Positions 16,181-23,428 are shown, counted from the stretch's first letter. The stretch is DNA of 23,992 bases from Candidatus Methanoperedens sp. (GCA_027460605.1 JAPZAN010000007.1:1-23992), one strand, 5' to 3'. The notes: generated by a model not told the origin, from the letters alone. Program-made: numbers and translations.

Positions 16181-16540
16181 ATGATATCTACATCCCATAT
16201 ATTATACGGTACCCTGTACGGTTTTGGGAATTATCTTCTGGTGACGTTTATCTACCTGAGTATTGCGGTGGGAATACATGAACTCGGTCACATTTTATTT
16301 GCAAAATATCATAAGCTTGAATACAGGATTCTATTTGAAAAAGGCAATATAAGAATAGCTGCGGACTGGGGAAAGCTTGGAAGCAAAAAGGTGTACGGGA
16401 ATATACTCGGTATTGTTTTTGGCCTTTTCCCGATAATGGTTGCCGGCTGGCTCTATCATACCCCCATTTTTCTTTTATTGTATCTTCTTTCATGTTATGA
16501 CGATTTCGGCGCCGTGGTCAGGGAACTTCAAAAATTTTAA
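16181..16540 (+). CDS. Mini membrane metallopeptidase-like protein with HELGH
   Basis: A 119-residue membrane protein. The first hydrophobic segment (17-40) holds H33-E-L-G-H37 within IAVGIHELGHILFAKYH, the zinc-binding HExxH of M50 (site-2-type) intramembrane proteases, which likewise sits in a membrane helix. After a short basic loop come hydrophobic segments at about 73-89 and 93-105, ending in CYDDFGAVV, where Asp107 or Asp108 could be the third metal ligand as in the DG motif of M50 enzymes. It is smaller than known S2P enzymes, so it could be a minimal protease, a decayed one or an unrelated HExxH protein. A TATA element CTTTATAC (16143-16150) precedes the ATG. Downstream lie membrane proteins including a BofA-like one. 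Confidence 0.6.
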   Translation: MISTSHILYGTLYGFGNYLLVTFIYLSIAVGIHELGHILFAKYHKLEYRILFEKGNIRIAADWGKLGSKKVYGNILGIVFGLFPIMVAGWLYHTPIFLLLYLLSCYDDFGAVVRELQKF

Positions 16541-16700
16541 ATTTCCATAAAAAAGCTAAAGCCATAAGGATTATGATTATAATGAACTATATACAATAAT
16601 TTGGAAAGCTTTAAATATTTCCGGAACATATCATTATTTGGAATTGCTGCTTGAGGGGGAAACTTTAGCAGTCTGGAAATTGCTGAATGGGGGGCCAATA

Positions 16701-17084
16701 ATGTTCAGGGAGATAGTACTGCATTCGAGGAAAATCATCAAATATAGCGTTTGCTTGCTTATTTTCCTGAATGTTCTGGATATCATCAGTACCTATATCG
16801 GGATAAAATATGTCAATGCCTACGAAGCCAACGAAAAAGCAGCATATCTTTTTAATTTATTTGGAATGCTATTACCATCAGGTTTAAAAATTTTAACGGT
16901 TCTGTTATTAGGTTTCATAACAAAAATTATCTGGGAAAACTCCGAATTTATGCTGCAGAATGGAAACGGCCTGGGAAACTCAGTGGCAATTATATCCATC
17001 TTAAATATTATGTTCATAGTAATTTTTCTGAATATCGTGTATTTTTTAATTATAGTGAACAATATCAATATCATTTATAATTAA
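16701..17084 (+). CDS. Membrane protein, DUF5658-like
   Basis: Starting at ATG 16701 the protein has 127 residues and three likely membrane segments. The first, CLLIFLNVLDIISTYIGIKY, with YEANEKAAYLFNLFG after it, follows the DUF5658 pattern (helix with LN-LD--TT, then EANP-like). The next are LKILTVLLLGFI and SILNIMFIVIFLNIVYFLIIV. The role of the family is unknown. An in-frame TTG at 16638 would add 21 residues and lies at the predicted transcription start of the TATA box CTTTAAATA (16609-16617), so a leaderless longer form is possible; the ATG is preferred because the extra residues look non-conserved. It stands between the HELGH protein and the BofA-like protein, all on the same strand. 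Confidence 0.6.
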   Translation: MFREIVLHSRKIIKYSVCLLIFLNVLDIISTYIGIKYVNAYEANEKAAYLFNLFGMLLPSGLKILTVLLLGFITKIIWENSEFMLQNGNGLGNSVAIISILNIMFIVIFLNIVYFLIIVNNINIIYN

Positions 17085-17189
17085 AATACAGATTTCGCGG
17101 ACTACACAGTGGAATGAGCATAATATAAAAATGCTGTTAAATTAGAGGAACCAAAACACTTAATAAATATAAGATTGCTCTTAACATTG

Positions 17190-17441
17190 ATGGTAATCGA
17201 AACAACAATCTTATTATTGGCAATTATAGCTGTGATTGCTGTATATATTGTTTTGAAGGCTGCAAAGTACCTGATTGTAAATTCAATAATGGGTCTCATT
17301 CTTCTTGCTTTGGGCAACATCATTTTTAAATTAGACATTGCTTATAACGCTATAGTGGTATTGATTTGCGCACTCGGGGGAATTCCTGGTGCAATCCTTA
17401 TAATGCTGCTTCATGTACTGGGTATAGCGTTTTTACCTTAG
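17190..17441 (+). CDS. BofA-family small membrane protein
   Basis: An 83-residue protein with an N-terminal membrane helix (about 5-23), the segment KAAKYLIVNSIMGLILLALGN (23-43), and a C-terminal hydrophobic stretch with ALGGIPGAILIMLLHVLGIAF. The NSxxG and GGIPG features match the SigmaK-factor processing regulatory protein BofA family. In Bacillus, BofA blocks the intramembrane protease SpoIVFB; archaea have no sporulation, so the role here is not known. The TATA-like AATAAATATAAG is centred about 24 bases before the ATG at 17190, favouring that start over an in-frame TTG at 17175. It lies 650 bases after a HELGH-containing membrane protein, which could be its partner. Confidence 0.7.
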   Translation: MVIETTILLLAIIAVIAVYIVLKAAKYLIVNSIMGLILLALGNIIFKLDIAYNAIVVLICALGGIPGAILIMLLHVLGIAFLP

Positions 17442-17550
17442 ATTTGGCTCTTGCCAATTTCACCGAACAACTGGTCTCATTCTAAGCTATGAGAAAAGAA
17501 GTGATGGATTGAATACAAAAAATTATTTTCCCGGACACCAATAAAAAACA

Positions 17551-18360
17551 ATGCCCCTAAAATCGATTGTCAATCTGGATCGAATCTCTTTCATTCGAAA
17601 CAACACAATTATCCTTCATGATATTTCCCTGAAGATAGACCGTGGCCAGCACTGGGCAATAATCGGGCCAAATGGCTCAGGAAAGACAAGCCTGGTAAGT
17701 ATTATTAATGGTTACCACTGGCCATCGGAAGGGACCGCGGAAGTCCTGGGAAAAAGATTCGGTTCCACAGACCTTCGGGAATTGCGCCGGCACATAGGTG
17801 AATGCAGCTCTGAGATAATGAATATGGTTCATAACCACGATTCTGTCATGGATATAGTGCTTTCGGGCAGGTTCGCCAGCATCGGCCTGTATGAAACGCC
17901 TTTTGCGGGAGACTATGACCGTGCACAAGAGTTACTGGCATTTTTTGGATTATCAGGGGTTTCGGGTCGCAGTTTCGGGGTACTTTCGGATGGTGAAAAA
18001 CAGAAAACCATTATCGCAAGGGCAATGATACCCGAACCGGAATTACTTGTACTGGATGAGCCATGTGCCGGTCTTGACCTGAAAGCGAGGGAGGAATTGC
18101 TGGATACGGTAGAGAATATGTGTAAAGCCGCCGGCGGTCCGACATTGATATATATTTCGCATCATATCGAAGAGATAATACCTGCAATTACCCATGCGCT
18201 TGTTTTAAGGAAAGGCCGGATGGTTGCCCGTGGCGCTAAGAAAGATGTGCTTACAGGCGAAGTGTTGAGCAAGGCTTTTGATATACCAATCGAACTTGTT
18301 AAGAGAAACGGCCGTTTTTGGCCGGTGGTGTCGAAAGGTTTCAATAACAATATATATTGA
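17551..18360 (+). CDS. Stand-alone ABC ATPase (ModF/CAF16-like)
   Basis: A 269-residue ABC domain: Walker A GPNGSGKTS, Q-loop region lacking a clear Gln (GECSSEIMN), signature LSDGEKQK, Walker B LLVLDEPCAGLD, and H-loop YISHHIEEI. The LSDGE signature, with Asp instead of Gly, is shared with ModF and yeast CAF16-type soluble ABC proteins, and the stretch SVMDIVLSGRFASIGLY is typical of that group. No permease or binding protein gene is next to it, so it may be soluble or serve a distant transporter. The ATG at 17551 follows a 109-base gap after the BofA-like gene. Its C-terminus (FWPVVSKGF) is also seen in such proteins. Substrate unknown. Confidence 0.88.
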   Translation: MPLKSIVNLDRISFIRNNTIILHDISLKIDRGQHWAIIGPNGSGKTSLVSIINGYHWPSEGTAEVLGKRFGSTDLRELRRHIGECSSEIMNMVHNHDSVMDIVLSGRFASIGLYETPFAGDYDRAQELLAFFGLSGVSGRSFGVLSDGEKQKTIIARAMIPEPELLVLDEPCAGLDLKAREELLDTVENMCKAAGGPTLIYISHHIEEIIPAITHALVLRKGRMVARGAKKDVLTGEVLSKAFDIPIELVKRNGRFWPVVSKGFNNNIY

Positions 18361-18432
18361 TGCAGTTTAAGAATGAATAAGAAGAATCACAGGTTGAAAT
18401 CCAAATAACTGTTGATTCAAGGGGTGATAAAT

Positions 18433-19386
18433 ATGACAAGTTTTGACGATACCGTTGTTGCGGCTGTGGAAAAGGTAATACCGAGCGTTGTGAACATCAG
18501 TGAAGTAAAGCTCATGAAAGATGCTTACCTGCATGTGCATCCGGTGCCGGGAGTTGGCTCGGGTTTTGTTATCGATGAAGAGGGCTGGATACTGACCAAC
18601 GCCCATGTTGTGCTGGGTTCAACCGAGATAAAAGTGACGCTGGAGGACGGAAGAACATTACCTGGAGAACTCAGGGGCATCGATACAATAATGGACCTTG
18701 CAGTTCTCCACATCGATGCAAACAACCTGCCTGTACCTGAGATGGCAAAGAATAATAATCTCAAGATAGGCCAGATGGCAATTGCGATAGGCAGCCCGTT
18801 AGGTCTTGTCGGGGGCCCCACGGTCACGGCAGGTGTTGTGAGCGCGCTTAACAGGTCAATCCAGACCGAGGCTACATTTATGGAAGGGCTGATACAGACT
18901 GATGCTGCCATTAACCCCGGCAACAGCGGTGGGCCCCTGATTAACAGCGAAGGCGTGGTGATAGGAATAAACAGCGCCATCATACCTTTTGCGCAGGGCA
19001 TCGGGTTTACCATCCCGATTCAGCCAGCCATGTGGATAGCGCAGCAGTTGCGGGAGCACGGCGAGATAATCAGGCCGTGGATAAGTATGAATGCAGTGGA
19101 TGTCAACCCCAAAATGGTAGCATACTACAAACTTCCCATTGAAAAAGGGGTAATGGTTACCAATGTAATACCAAAAAGCGAAGCTGACAAATCAGGGTTG
19201 AGGATAGGAGACATCCTGGTACGCATGGATGATTTTGAAATCAACAATGTCCGGGACCTGATAAAAGTCATGAACAAGCGCAAAGTGGGTGACAGGGTCG
19301 CGATGGAAATATTCAGGGGACCAGAGAAGCTATCGCTAAAAACCGTGCTTGAGAAGGCGCCCTCGGCAATGCCAAAGAAACGCTAA
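18433..19386 (+). CDS. HtrA/DegP-like serine protease with PDZ domain
   Basis: A 317-residue protein. The trypsin-like domain has the catalytic triad His58 in ILTNAHVVLG, Asp88 in IMDLAVLHI and Ser165 in AAINPGNSGGPLIN. A PDZ domain follows at about residues 205-300, with GVMVTNVIPKSEADKSGLRIGDILVRMDDFEINNV. No signal peptide or membrane anchor is seen, so unlike bacterial DegP or DegS it would act inside the cell, unless exported otherwise. A good ribosome site, GGGGTGAT (18421-18428), sets the start at 18433 rather than an in-frame ATG at 18412. The stop lies 2 bases from the convergent ahbC stop, so the transcripts must overlap. Family members do protein quality control or start regulated proteolysis. 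Confidence 0.92.
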   Translation: MTSFDDTVVAAVEKVIPSVVNISEVKLMKDAYLHVHPVPGVGSGFVIDEEGWILTNAHVVLGSTEIKVTLEDGRTLPGELRGIDTIMDLAVLHIDANNLPVPEMAKNNNLKIGQMAIAIGSPLGLVGGPTVTAGVVSALNRSIQTEATFMEGLIQTDAAINPGNSGGPLINSEGVVIGINSAIIPFAQGIGFTIPIQPAMWIAQQLREHGEIIRPWISMNAVDVNPKMVAYYKLPIEKGVMVTNVIPKSEADKSGLRIGDILVRMDDFEINNVRDLIKVMNKRKVGDRVAMEIFRGPEKLSLKTVLEKAPSAMPKKR

Positions 19387-19388
19387 AG

Positions 19389-20591
19389 CTACTTTGTTTT
19401 GTAGTAGCCAATCTCTTCTTTTGTCAGGTAGCAGGCAGGGTCATCAGCCCAGACATTGCCGTATATCGCTTCGGCGCGTACGCGGAAATTCCCGTTGCAG
19501 ATATCGAACCATTTGCAGTGCGCGCACCTGTCTGCGTTTGCCTTTATCAGCGGTTTCCTGTTCTTAAGACCCGCCATGAGTTCATTACTCGTATCGGTCC
19601 AGATTTCGCTGAATTTCCGTTCCTTAACATTGCCAAAGGAATAATGCCTCCAGAACTGGTCTGCATGGACGGAGCCGTCCCACGATACACAGCCGATGCC
19701 GATGCCAGAGGAATTGCCCTGGTTCATCTGGAGGAGTTCAAATACTTCTGCTGCGCGTTTGGGGTCTTCTTTTAGCAGGCGGAAATAAACATACGGGCCG
19801 TCGCAGTGGTTATCAACGGTCAGTACCTCAATCGGGAAGCCTTTTTCATGCAGCGCTTTTGTCCTATCCATGATAAGGTCAAGAGTCTTCCTGCTTTCTT
19901 CATGCGAGAGTTCCTGCTCTACCAGCTTTGAGCCGCGCCCGGCGTAAACAAGGTGATAGAAGCAGACGCGGGGGATTTTCTCTGTTTCAAGAAGGTCGAA
20001 TATGGCAGGAATATCCTTCACATTTTTCTTATTGATCGTAAAGCGCAACCCAACTTTAACGCCTTCCGCAAGGCAGTTGCGCATTCCGTTGAGTGCGGCA
20101 TCAAATGCGCCTTTCATGCCCCTGAATTTATCGTTTGTCTCTCTCATACCGTCAAGGGATACGCCTACATACGAAAGACCGATATCCTTGAGCACCTTTG
20201 CCATCTTTTTGTCTATCAGTGTCCCGTTCGTGGAGATGACGGCGCGCATTCCTTTTGACCTTGCATACAGGGCAAGTTCTGGCAGGTCTTTTCGCATAAT
20301 GGGTTCGCCGCCTGAAAAAAGAATGACAGGAGCGCCGAATTGTGCCAGGTCGTCTATGAGGTCTTTACCCTGCTGTGTTGTAAGTTCGTTTTTATATTCG
20401 ATGTCCTTTGACTGGGCATAACAATGGACGCATTTAAGGTTGCAGCGCCTTCCCATGTTCCAGACAACCACCGGTTTTTTATCTTTTGAGAACTGCAATA
20501 AGTGCGAAGGAAGTTTGCTTGAGTCCCGCCCGTACCTGAGGGCATCCGAGGGCTCAACGGTTCCGCAGTAAAGTTTTGAAATACCTATCAT
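19389..20591 (-). CDS. ahbC: AhbC, didecarboxysiroheme deacetylase, radical SAM/SPASM
   Basis: A 400-residue radical SAM enzyme. The N-terminus MIGISKLYCGTVEPSDALRYG is characteristic of AhbC. The cluster motif CNLKCVHC is at Cys50, Cys54 and Cys57, followed by LFSGGEP and STNGT. A SPASM-like C-terminus carries cysteines in RCAHCKWFDICNGN and DPACY. AhbC removes the acetate side chains from 12,18-didecarboxysiroheme to form iron-coproporphyrin III, and AhbD then makes heme b. This is the siroheme-dependent heme route of methanogens and sulfate reducers. AhbD is a related enzyme, but the opening sequence and length fit AhbC better. A perfect TTCGTA-N4-TACGAA palindrome lies 19 bases upstream. 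The ATG is preceded by GGAGA. A small HesB-like gene lies upstream on the same strand. Confidence 0.85.
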   Translation of the reverse strand: MIGISKLYCGTVEPSDALRYGRDSSKLPSHLLQFSKDKKPVVVWNMGRRCNLKCVHCYAQSKDIEYKNELTTQQGKDLIDDLAQFGAPVILFSGGEPIMRKDLPELALYARSKGMRAVISTNGTLIDKKMAKVLKDIGLSYVGVSLDGMRETNDKFRGMKGAFDAALNGMRNCLAEGVKVGLRFTINKKNVKDIPAIFDLLETEKIPRVCFYHLVYAGRGSKLVEQELSHEESRKTLDLIMDRTKALHEKGFPIEVLTVDNHCDGPYVYFRLLKEDPKRAAEVFELLQMNQGNSSGIGIGCVSWDGSVHADQFWRHYSFGNVKERKFSEIWTDTSNELMAGLKNRKPLIKANADRCAHCKWFDICNGNFRVRAEAIYGNVWADDPACYLTKEEIGYYKTK

Positions 20592-20609
20592 CTTTTTATT
20601 TCTCCAATG

Positions 20610-20625
20610 TTCGTAATATTACGAA
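20610..20625 (-). promoter_or_regulatory. MsvR-type operator palindrome before ahbC
   Basis: TTCGTAATATTACGAA is a perfect 16-base palindrome, 18 bases before the ahbC ATG and inside the 56-base gap after the HesB-like gene. It equals TTCGTA-N4-TACGAA, which I recall as the binding motif of the redox regulator MsvR of methanogens. It overlaps the AT-rich promoter region (AAAATTAATTCG on the minus strand), a good place for repression or activation. Confidence 0.6.
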
Positions 20626-20647
20626 TTAATTTTGTTTATAGATATGC

Positions 20648-20920
20648 TCATTCAATTAAATTTATCAATAATCCTTTCTTTTCATCAATTTTAATCTCTA
20701 TAACGGATGTATTATCCACAAGCTCTTTTTCAATAAATATATTGATTCCGCCCTGCGTAAAAGTAACATCACCTGCAAGCGGTTTTTTCACAGGGGTTAT
20801 CTCAAAACGCTTGCAGCATCCGCCGCCGCCTGTAAATATACGCATTGCGTATGCATTCTCTTTTAGCAGTTCCTTTTTTATAAGCTGGATGGCTTTCCCG
20901 TCTATAAAAAGTTTGCTCAT
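20648..20920 (-). CDS. IscA/HesB-like protein lacking C-terminal cysteines
   Basis: A 90-residue protein with the fold pattern of A-type iron-sulfur carriers: IQLIKKELLKENAYAMRIFTGGGGCCKRFEITP, then a beta-rich half ending VIEIKIDEKKGLLINLIE. The first cysteine site (CC in GGGGCC) is present, but the C-terminal CGC motif that completes the cluster ligands in IscA/SufA is absent. It therefore belongs to the divergent HesB-like group, whose function is unclear. Cluster or metal binding would need a dimer or another ligand. It lies 56 bases before ahbC on the same strand, but a candidate operator lies between them, so they may be regulated separately. A link to maturing the radical SAM enzyme is an inference. 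Confidence 0.75.
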   Translation of the reverse strand: MSKLFIDGKAIQLIKKELLKENAYAMRIFTGGGGCCKRFEITPVKKPLAGDVTFTQGGINIFIEKELVDNTSVIEIKIDEKKGLLINLIE

Positions 20921-21224
20921 TTTTATCCCGTGAGGTTATGCCACCCCTTCTGAATTGAAACGAGAAATGTTCATAGTAGCCTATATTTCTGTTTTTAACC
21001 TAAATATAATCATCTCTACGCCTGTAAGCAGTTATTTTTTCATACGAGGCGCTCCCAGCGCTCGTTTGTCGGCGCCGTGGATTTGCAGGACGGGGGGCGA
21101 AATTCCATAAAGCGCCACTTTTATAAATTCAGCACGATTAATTATCCAGGCTTTTTCATCGTTATCTATGAACCGTGTTCATAGCCGTCTTTGCGTTGAT
21201 ATCCGCGCCCAATTCTGCAATATC
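20921..21224. other. Gene-free gap with hairpins
   Basis: No gene is seen in these 304 bases between the HesB-like start and the ruvB stop, both on the minus strand. They contain an AT-rich promoter-like zone for the HesB-like gene (around 20980-21012), a GC-rich imperfect hairpin CGAGGCGCT-CCC-AGCGCTCG (21045-21064) and a perfect CTATGAA/TTCATAG hairpin with a 5-base loop (21166-21184), 41 bases past the ruvB stop, which may end the ruv transcript. Confidence 0.5.
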
Positions 21225-22211
21225 TCACTGAATTTCCAGATGTCCCTTTGCTGCAGGCGTTGTCTCCCGTCCCTGGGGAGTCCGTTTGATAAACCCTATC
21301 TGGATAAGGTAGGGCTCGTAAACTTCCTCAATCGTCCTGACCTCTTCGCCGACTGATATTGCAATTGTCTTGACCCCGACAGGACCTCCCCCGAAATCCC
21401 CTGAAATTATAGTAAGGATGCGCCTGTCAAGCTCATCCAGCCCGAGCCTGTCTATTCCCAGCATGGTGAGCGCTGCATCCGCAACATCCTGTGTGATTTT
21501 CCCTTCTGCCCTCACAAGAGCAAAATCCCATACGCGCCGAAGCAGCCTGTTGGCAATGCGTGGTGTCCCACGGCTTCGCCTGGCAATCTCAAGTGAACCT
21601 TCCTGCTTCATGGGGATTTGCAGGATGGATGCGCTTCGTGATACCACTTCCACAAGTTCCGGCACTGAATACAGATTAAGCCTTGAAATGAAACCGAACC
21701 TGTCCCTGAATGGCGAGCCCAGAAGTCCTACCCTGGTAGTGGCGCCTATGAGGGTGAAATGTTCAATCGTGAGTTTTATGGAGCGCGCGCTTGGTCCTTC
21801 GCCTATCATGACGTCTATTTCAAAATCTTCCATAGCAGGATACAGGATTTCTTCAATAACAGAGTTCAGGCGGTGAATCTCATCGATGAAGAGAATGTCT
21901 CCTTTCTTGAGCGTCGTCAGTATTGCTGCAATGTCTCCCGGTTTTTCAAGCACTGGGCCTGAAGTGCTTTTTATATCCGAGCCCATCTCGTGCGCAATTA
22001 TGTGGGCAAGCGTTGTCTTCCCAAGACCAGGAGGTCCTGAAAACAGGACGTGGTCGAGCGGTTCTTCCCTTTTTTTTGAAGCTTCGATAAATATCTTTAG
22101 CGAATCCTTGAGCGCTTTCTGCCCGATAAATTCAGAAAGCCTTGTCGGGCGGATGGTTGTATCTTCCTTTTCTTCGTTTAGCGATACCGGCGCTATTATT
22201 CTTTCTTCCAT
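21225..22211 (-). CDS. ruvB: RuvB, Holliday junction branch migration motor
   Basis: A 328-residue AAA+ protein of standard RuvB length. Visible are RPTRLSEFIGQ, Walker A GPPGLGKTT (59-67), Walker B LFIDEIHRL (107-115), sensor 1 GATTR (156-160), the arginine-finger region GSPFRDRFG, sensor 2 GTPRIANRLLRR and a C-terminal winged helix with GGGPVGVKTIA. RuvB hexamers drive branch migration of Holliday junctions together with RuvA. All motifs are intact. The start is 5 bases after the ruvA stop. Bacteria have this protein almost universally; archaea normally use Hjc and Hel308 or related enzymes instead, so it was probably acquired from bacteria. It is the last gene of ruvC-ruvA-ruvB. Confidence 0.97.
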   Translation of the reverse strand: MEERIIAPVSLNEEKEDTTIRPTRLSEFIGQKALKDSLKIFIEASKKREEPLDHVLFSGPPGLGKTTLAHIIAHEMGSDIKSTSGPVLEKPGDIAAILTTLKKGDILFIDEIHRLNSVIEEILYPAMEDFEIDVMIGEGPSARSIKLTIEHFTLIGATTRVGLLGSPFRDRFGFISRLNLYSVPELVEVVSRSASILQIPMKQEGSLEIARRSRGTPRIANRLLRRVWDFALVRAEGKITQDVADAALTMLGIDRLGLDELDRRILTIISGDFGGGPVGVKTIAISVGEEVRTIEEVYEPYLIQIGFIKRTPQGRETTPAAKGHLEIQ

Positions 22212-22216
22212 GTTCT

Positions 22217-22804
22217 TTAACGTTCTTTCAATTTCAAAAGCGCTGCTTTAATCAATGCCTCAACTGTGCGTTCTTTTATATCAGCAGATGCGGTTTCCAC
22301 TGCTTCCTGCGCCTCGCGCTGTCCGAATCCGAGAGAAACAAGAGCACTGACAGCGTCATAATTAATATTGTTTGTACCCGTGAAAACAAATCCTTCCATT
22401 TTCTTTTTCATTTTATCTTTGAGTTCAAGTATCAGCCTTTTGGCATTTTTTGTGCCAACGCCAGAAATACTGGTAAGGACTTTTTCATCCTCGCGGAATA
22501 TTGCAGATGCAAGCTCCTCAATCTTTATCTGGGACAATATGTTCATTGCGATTTGAGGCCCTATTCTTGTCACGCTGATAAGGAGCCTGAACATCGTAAG
22601 CTCGCTTGCGTTTAGAAATCCATAAAGTGTAAGCGCATCCTCCCTGACATTGAGATGGGTATACAGCTTTACCTTTTCTTTTTTATTGATAAGTTCCTGC
22701 ACTACCGGCTTTGTAACATTCACCTGATAGCCTATGCCTCCCACATCGATAACCACAAAATTTTCACCGCACTGCGCTATATCACCATAAATATGCGAAA
22801 TCAT
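22217..22804 (-). CDS. ruvA: RuvA, Holliday junction binding subunit
   Basis: A 195-residue protein with the three RuvA domains. An OB fold comes first (MISHIYGDI to LNVREDALTLYGF, with the acidic pin at the Glu-Asp pair). Then come two helix-hairpin-helix units (VTRIGPQIAMNILSQI and ISGVGTKNAKRLILELKDK), and last a C-terminal domain that contacts RuvB (SALVSLGFGQREAQEAVE). RuvA tetramers hold the four-way junction flat and load RuvB rings. Length and motifs match bacterial RuvA. It lies between ruvC (3-base gap) and ruvB (5-base gap), in the bacterial order C-A-B. Confidence 0.96.
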   Translation of the reverse strand: MISHIYGDIAQCGENFVVIDVGGIGYQVNVTKPVVQELINKKEKVKLYTHLNVREDALTLYGFLNASELTMFRLLISVTRIGPQIAMNILSQIKIEELASAIFREDEKVLTSISGVGTKNAKRLILELKDKMKKKMEGFVFTGTNNINYDAVSALVSLGFGQREAQEAVETASADIKERTVEALIKAALLKLKER

Positions 22805-22807
22805 ATA

Positions 22808-23278
22808 TTATCTCATTATATTTATATGACATAAAGCAATCGAAAGCCCGTCCGCTGCATCATCAGGTCTTGGTATCTCGCTAAGATTCAACAGCCTCTT
22901 AATCATCTCCTGCATCTGTTTCTTATCAGCCCGCCCTGAACCCGTTATTGCCTGCTTAACTTCGTTCGGGGTATATTCAAATACAGGAATATGATTTTGC
23001 TCTGCAGCCAGGACTATAACGCCCCTTGCTTCGCTCACGCTCATGGCGTTTGTAACATTCTTATTGAAAAAAAGTTTCTCAACTGCCACGGCTGAAGGTA
23101 CATATTTTCCAAAAAGCTCGTTGACCCCGGTGTATATTTCCAGCAGGCGTTCAGGAGATTGTTTTTCAGCCGATGTCCTTATGACTCCATAGCTTACAGG
23201 AGTTATATTGTTTTTTTCGGTTCGTATGACCCCGAAGCCGACTGTCGCAAGCCCGGGGTCGATTCCGATAACAATCAT
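22808..23278 (-). CDS. ruvC: RuvC, Holliday junction resolvase
   Basis: A 156-residue RNase H-fold endonuclease. The four acidic catalytic residues are present: Asp7 in VIGIDPGL, Glu67 in AVEKLFF, and Asp140 and Asp143 in DDAADGLSIAL. VTNAMSVSEARGV and the TPNEVKQAITGSGRADKKQ segment are also standard. The dimer cuts junctions symmetrically in the RuvABC resolvasome. It is the first gene of the operon. The AT-rich region before the ATG has TTTTAAAAT and two AAGTGCTT direct repeats (23289 and 23304) that overlap the likely TATA box. Archaea usually resolve junctions with the unrelated Hjc, so this gene stands out. Confidence 0.96.
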   Translation of the reverse strand: MIVIGIDPGLATVGFGVIRTEKNNITPVSYGVIRTSAEKQSPERLLEIYTGVNELFGKYVPSAVAVEKLFFNKNVTNAMSVSEARGVIVLAAEQNHIPVFEYTPNEVKQAITGSGRADKKQMQEMIKRLLNLSEIPRPDDAADGLSIALCHINIMR

Positions 23279-23361
23279 GCTATTTTAAAAGTGCTTAACA
23301 TTTAAGTGCTTTACCCATCGAGTGTCTAAAATCTTATGGTGTTAAATTTCGTCTAAAGTAA

Positions 23362-23428
23362 CTTTGCGCTCTTGGCGTGCTTTGCGGTGCAGGGTTTTTC
23401 ACCGCAGAGGTCGCAAAGTACGCAAAGG
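23362..23428. repeat. CTTTGCG-family element, paired arms
   Basis: The left arm has units CTTTGCG, CTTGGCG and CTTTGCG at 23362, 23371 and 23380, an exact 9-base period, ending GGTG. The right arm (23400-23428) is the inverted form, with units reading on the minus strand CTTTGCG-TA-CTTTGCG-AC-CTCTGCG. The arms match in nearly all unit positions, while the two-base linkers differ. The loop has ten bases. It lies in the divergent gap between ruvC and the flavodoxin-like gene. Confidence 0.75.

Noticed and set aside
22142..22615. A 157-codon plus-strand frame over ruvA and ruvB
   Set aside because: It is antisense to two clear genes and spans their junction.
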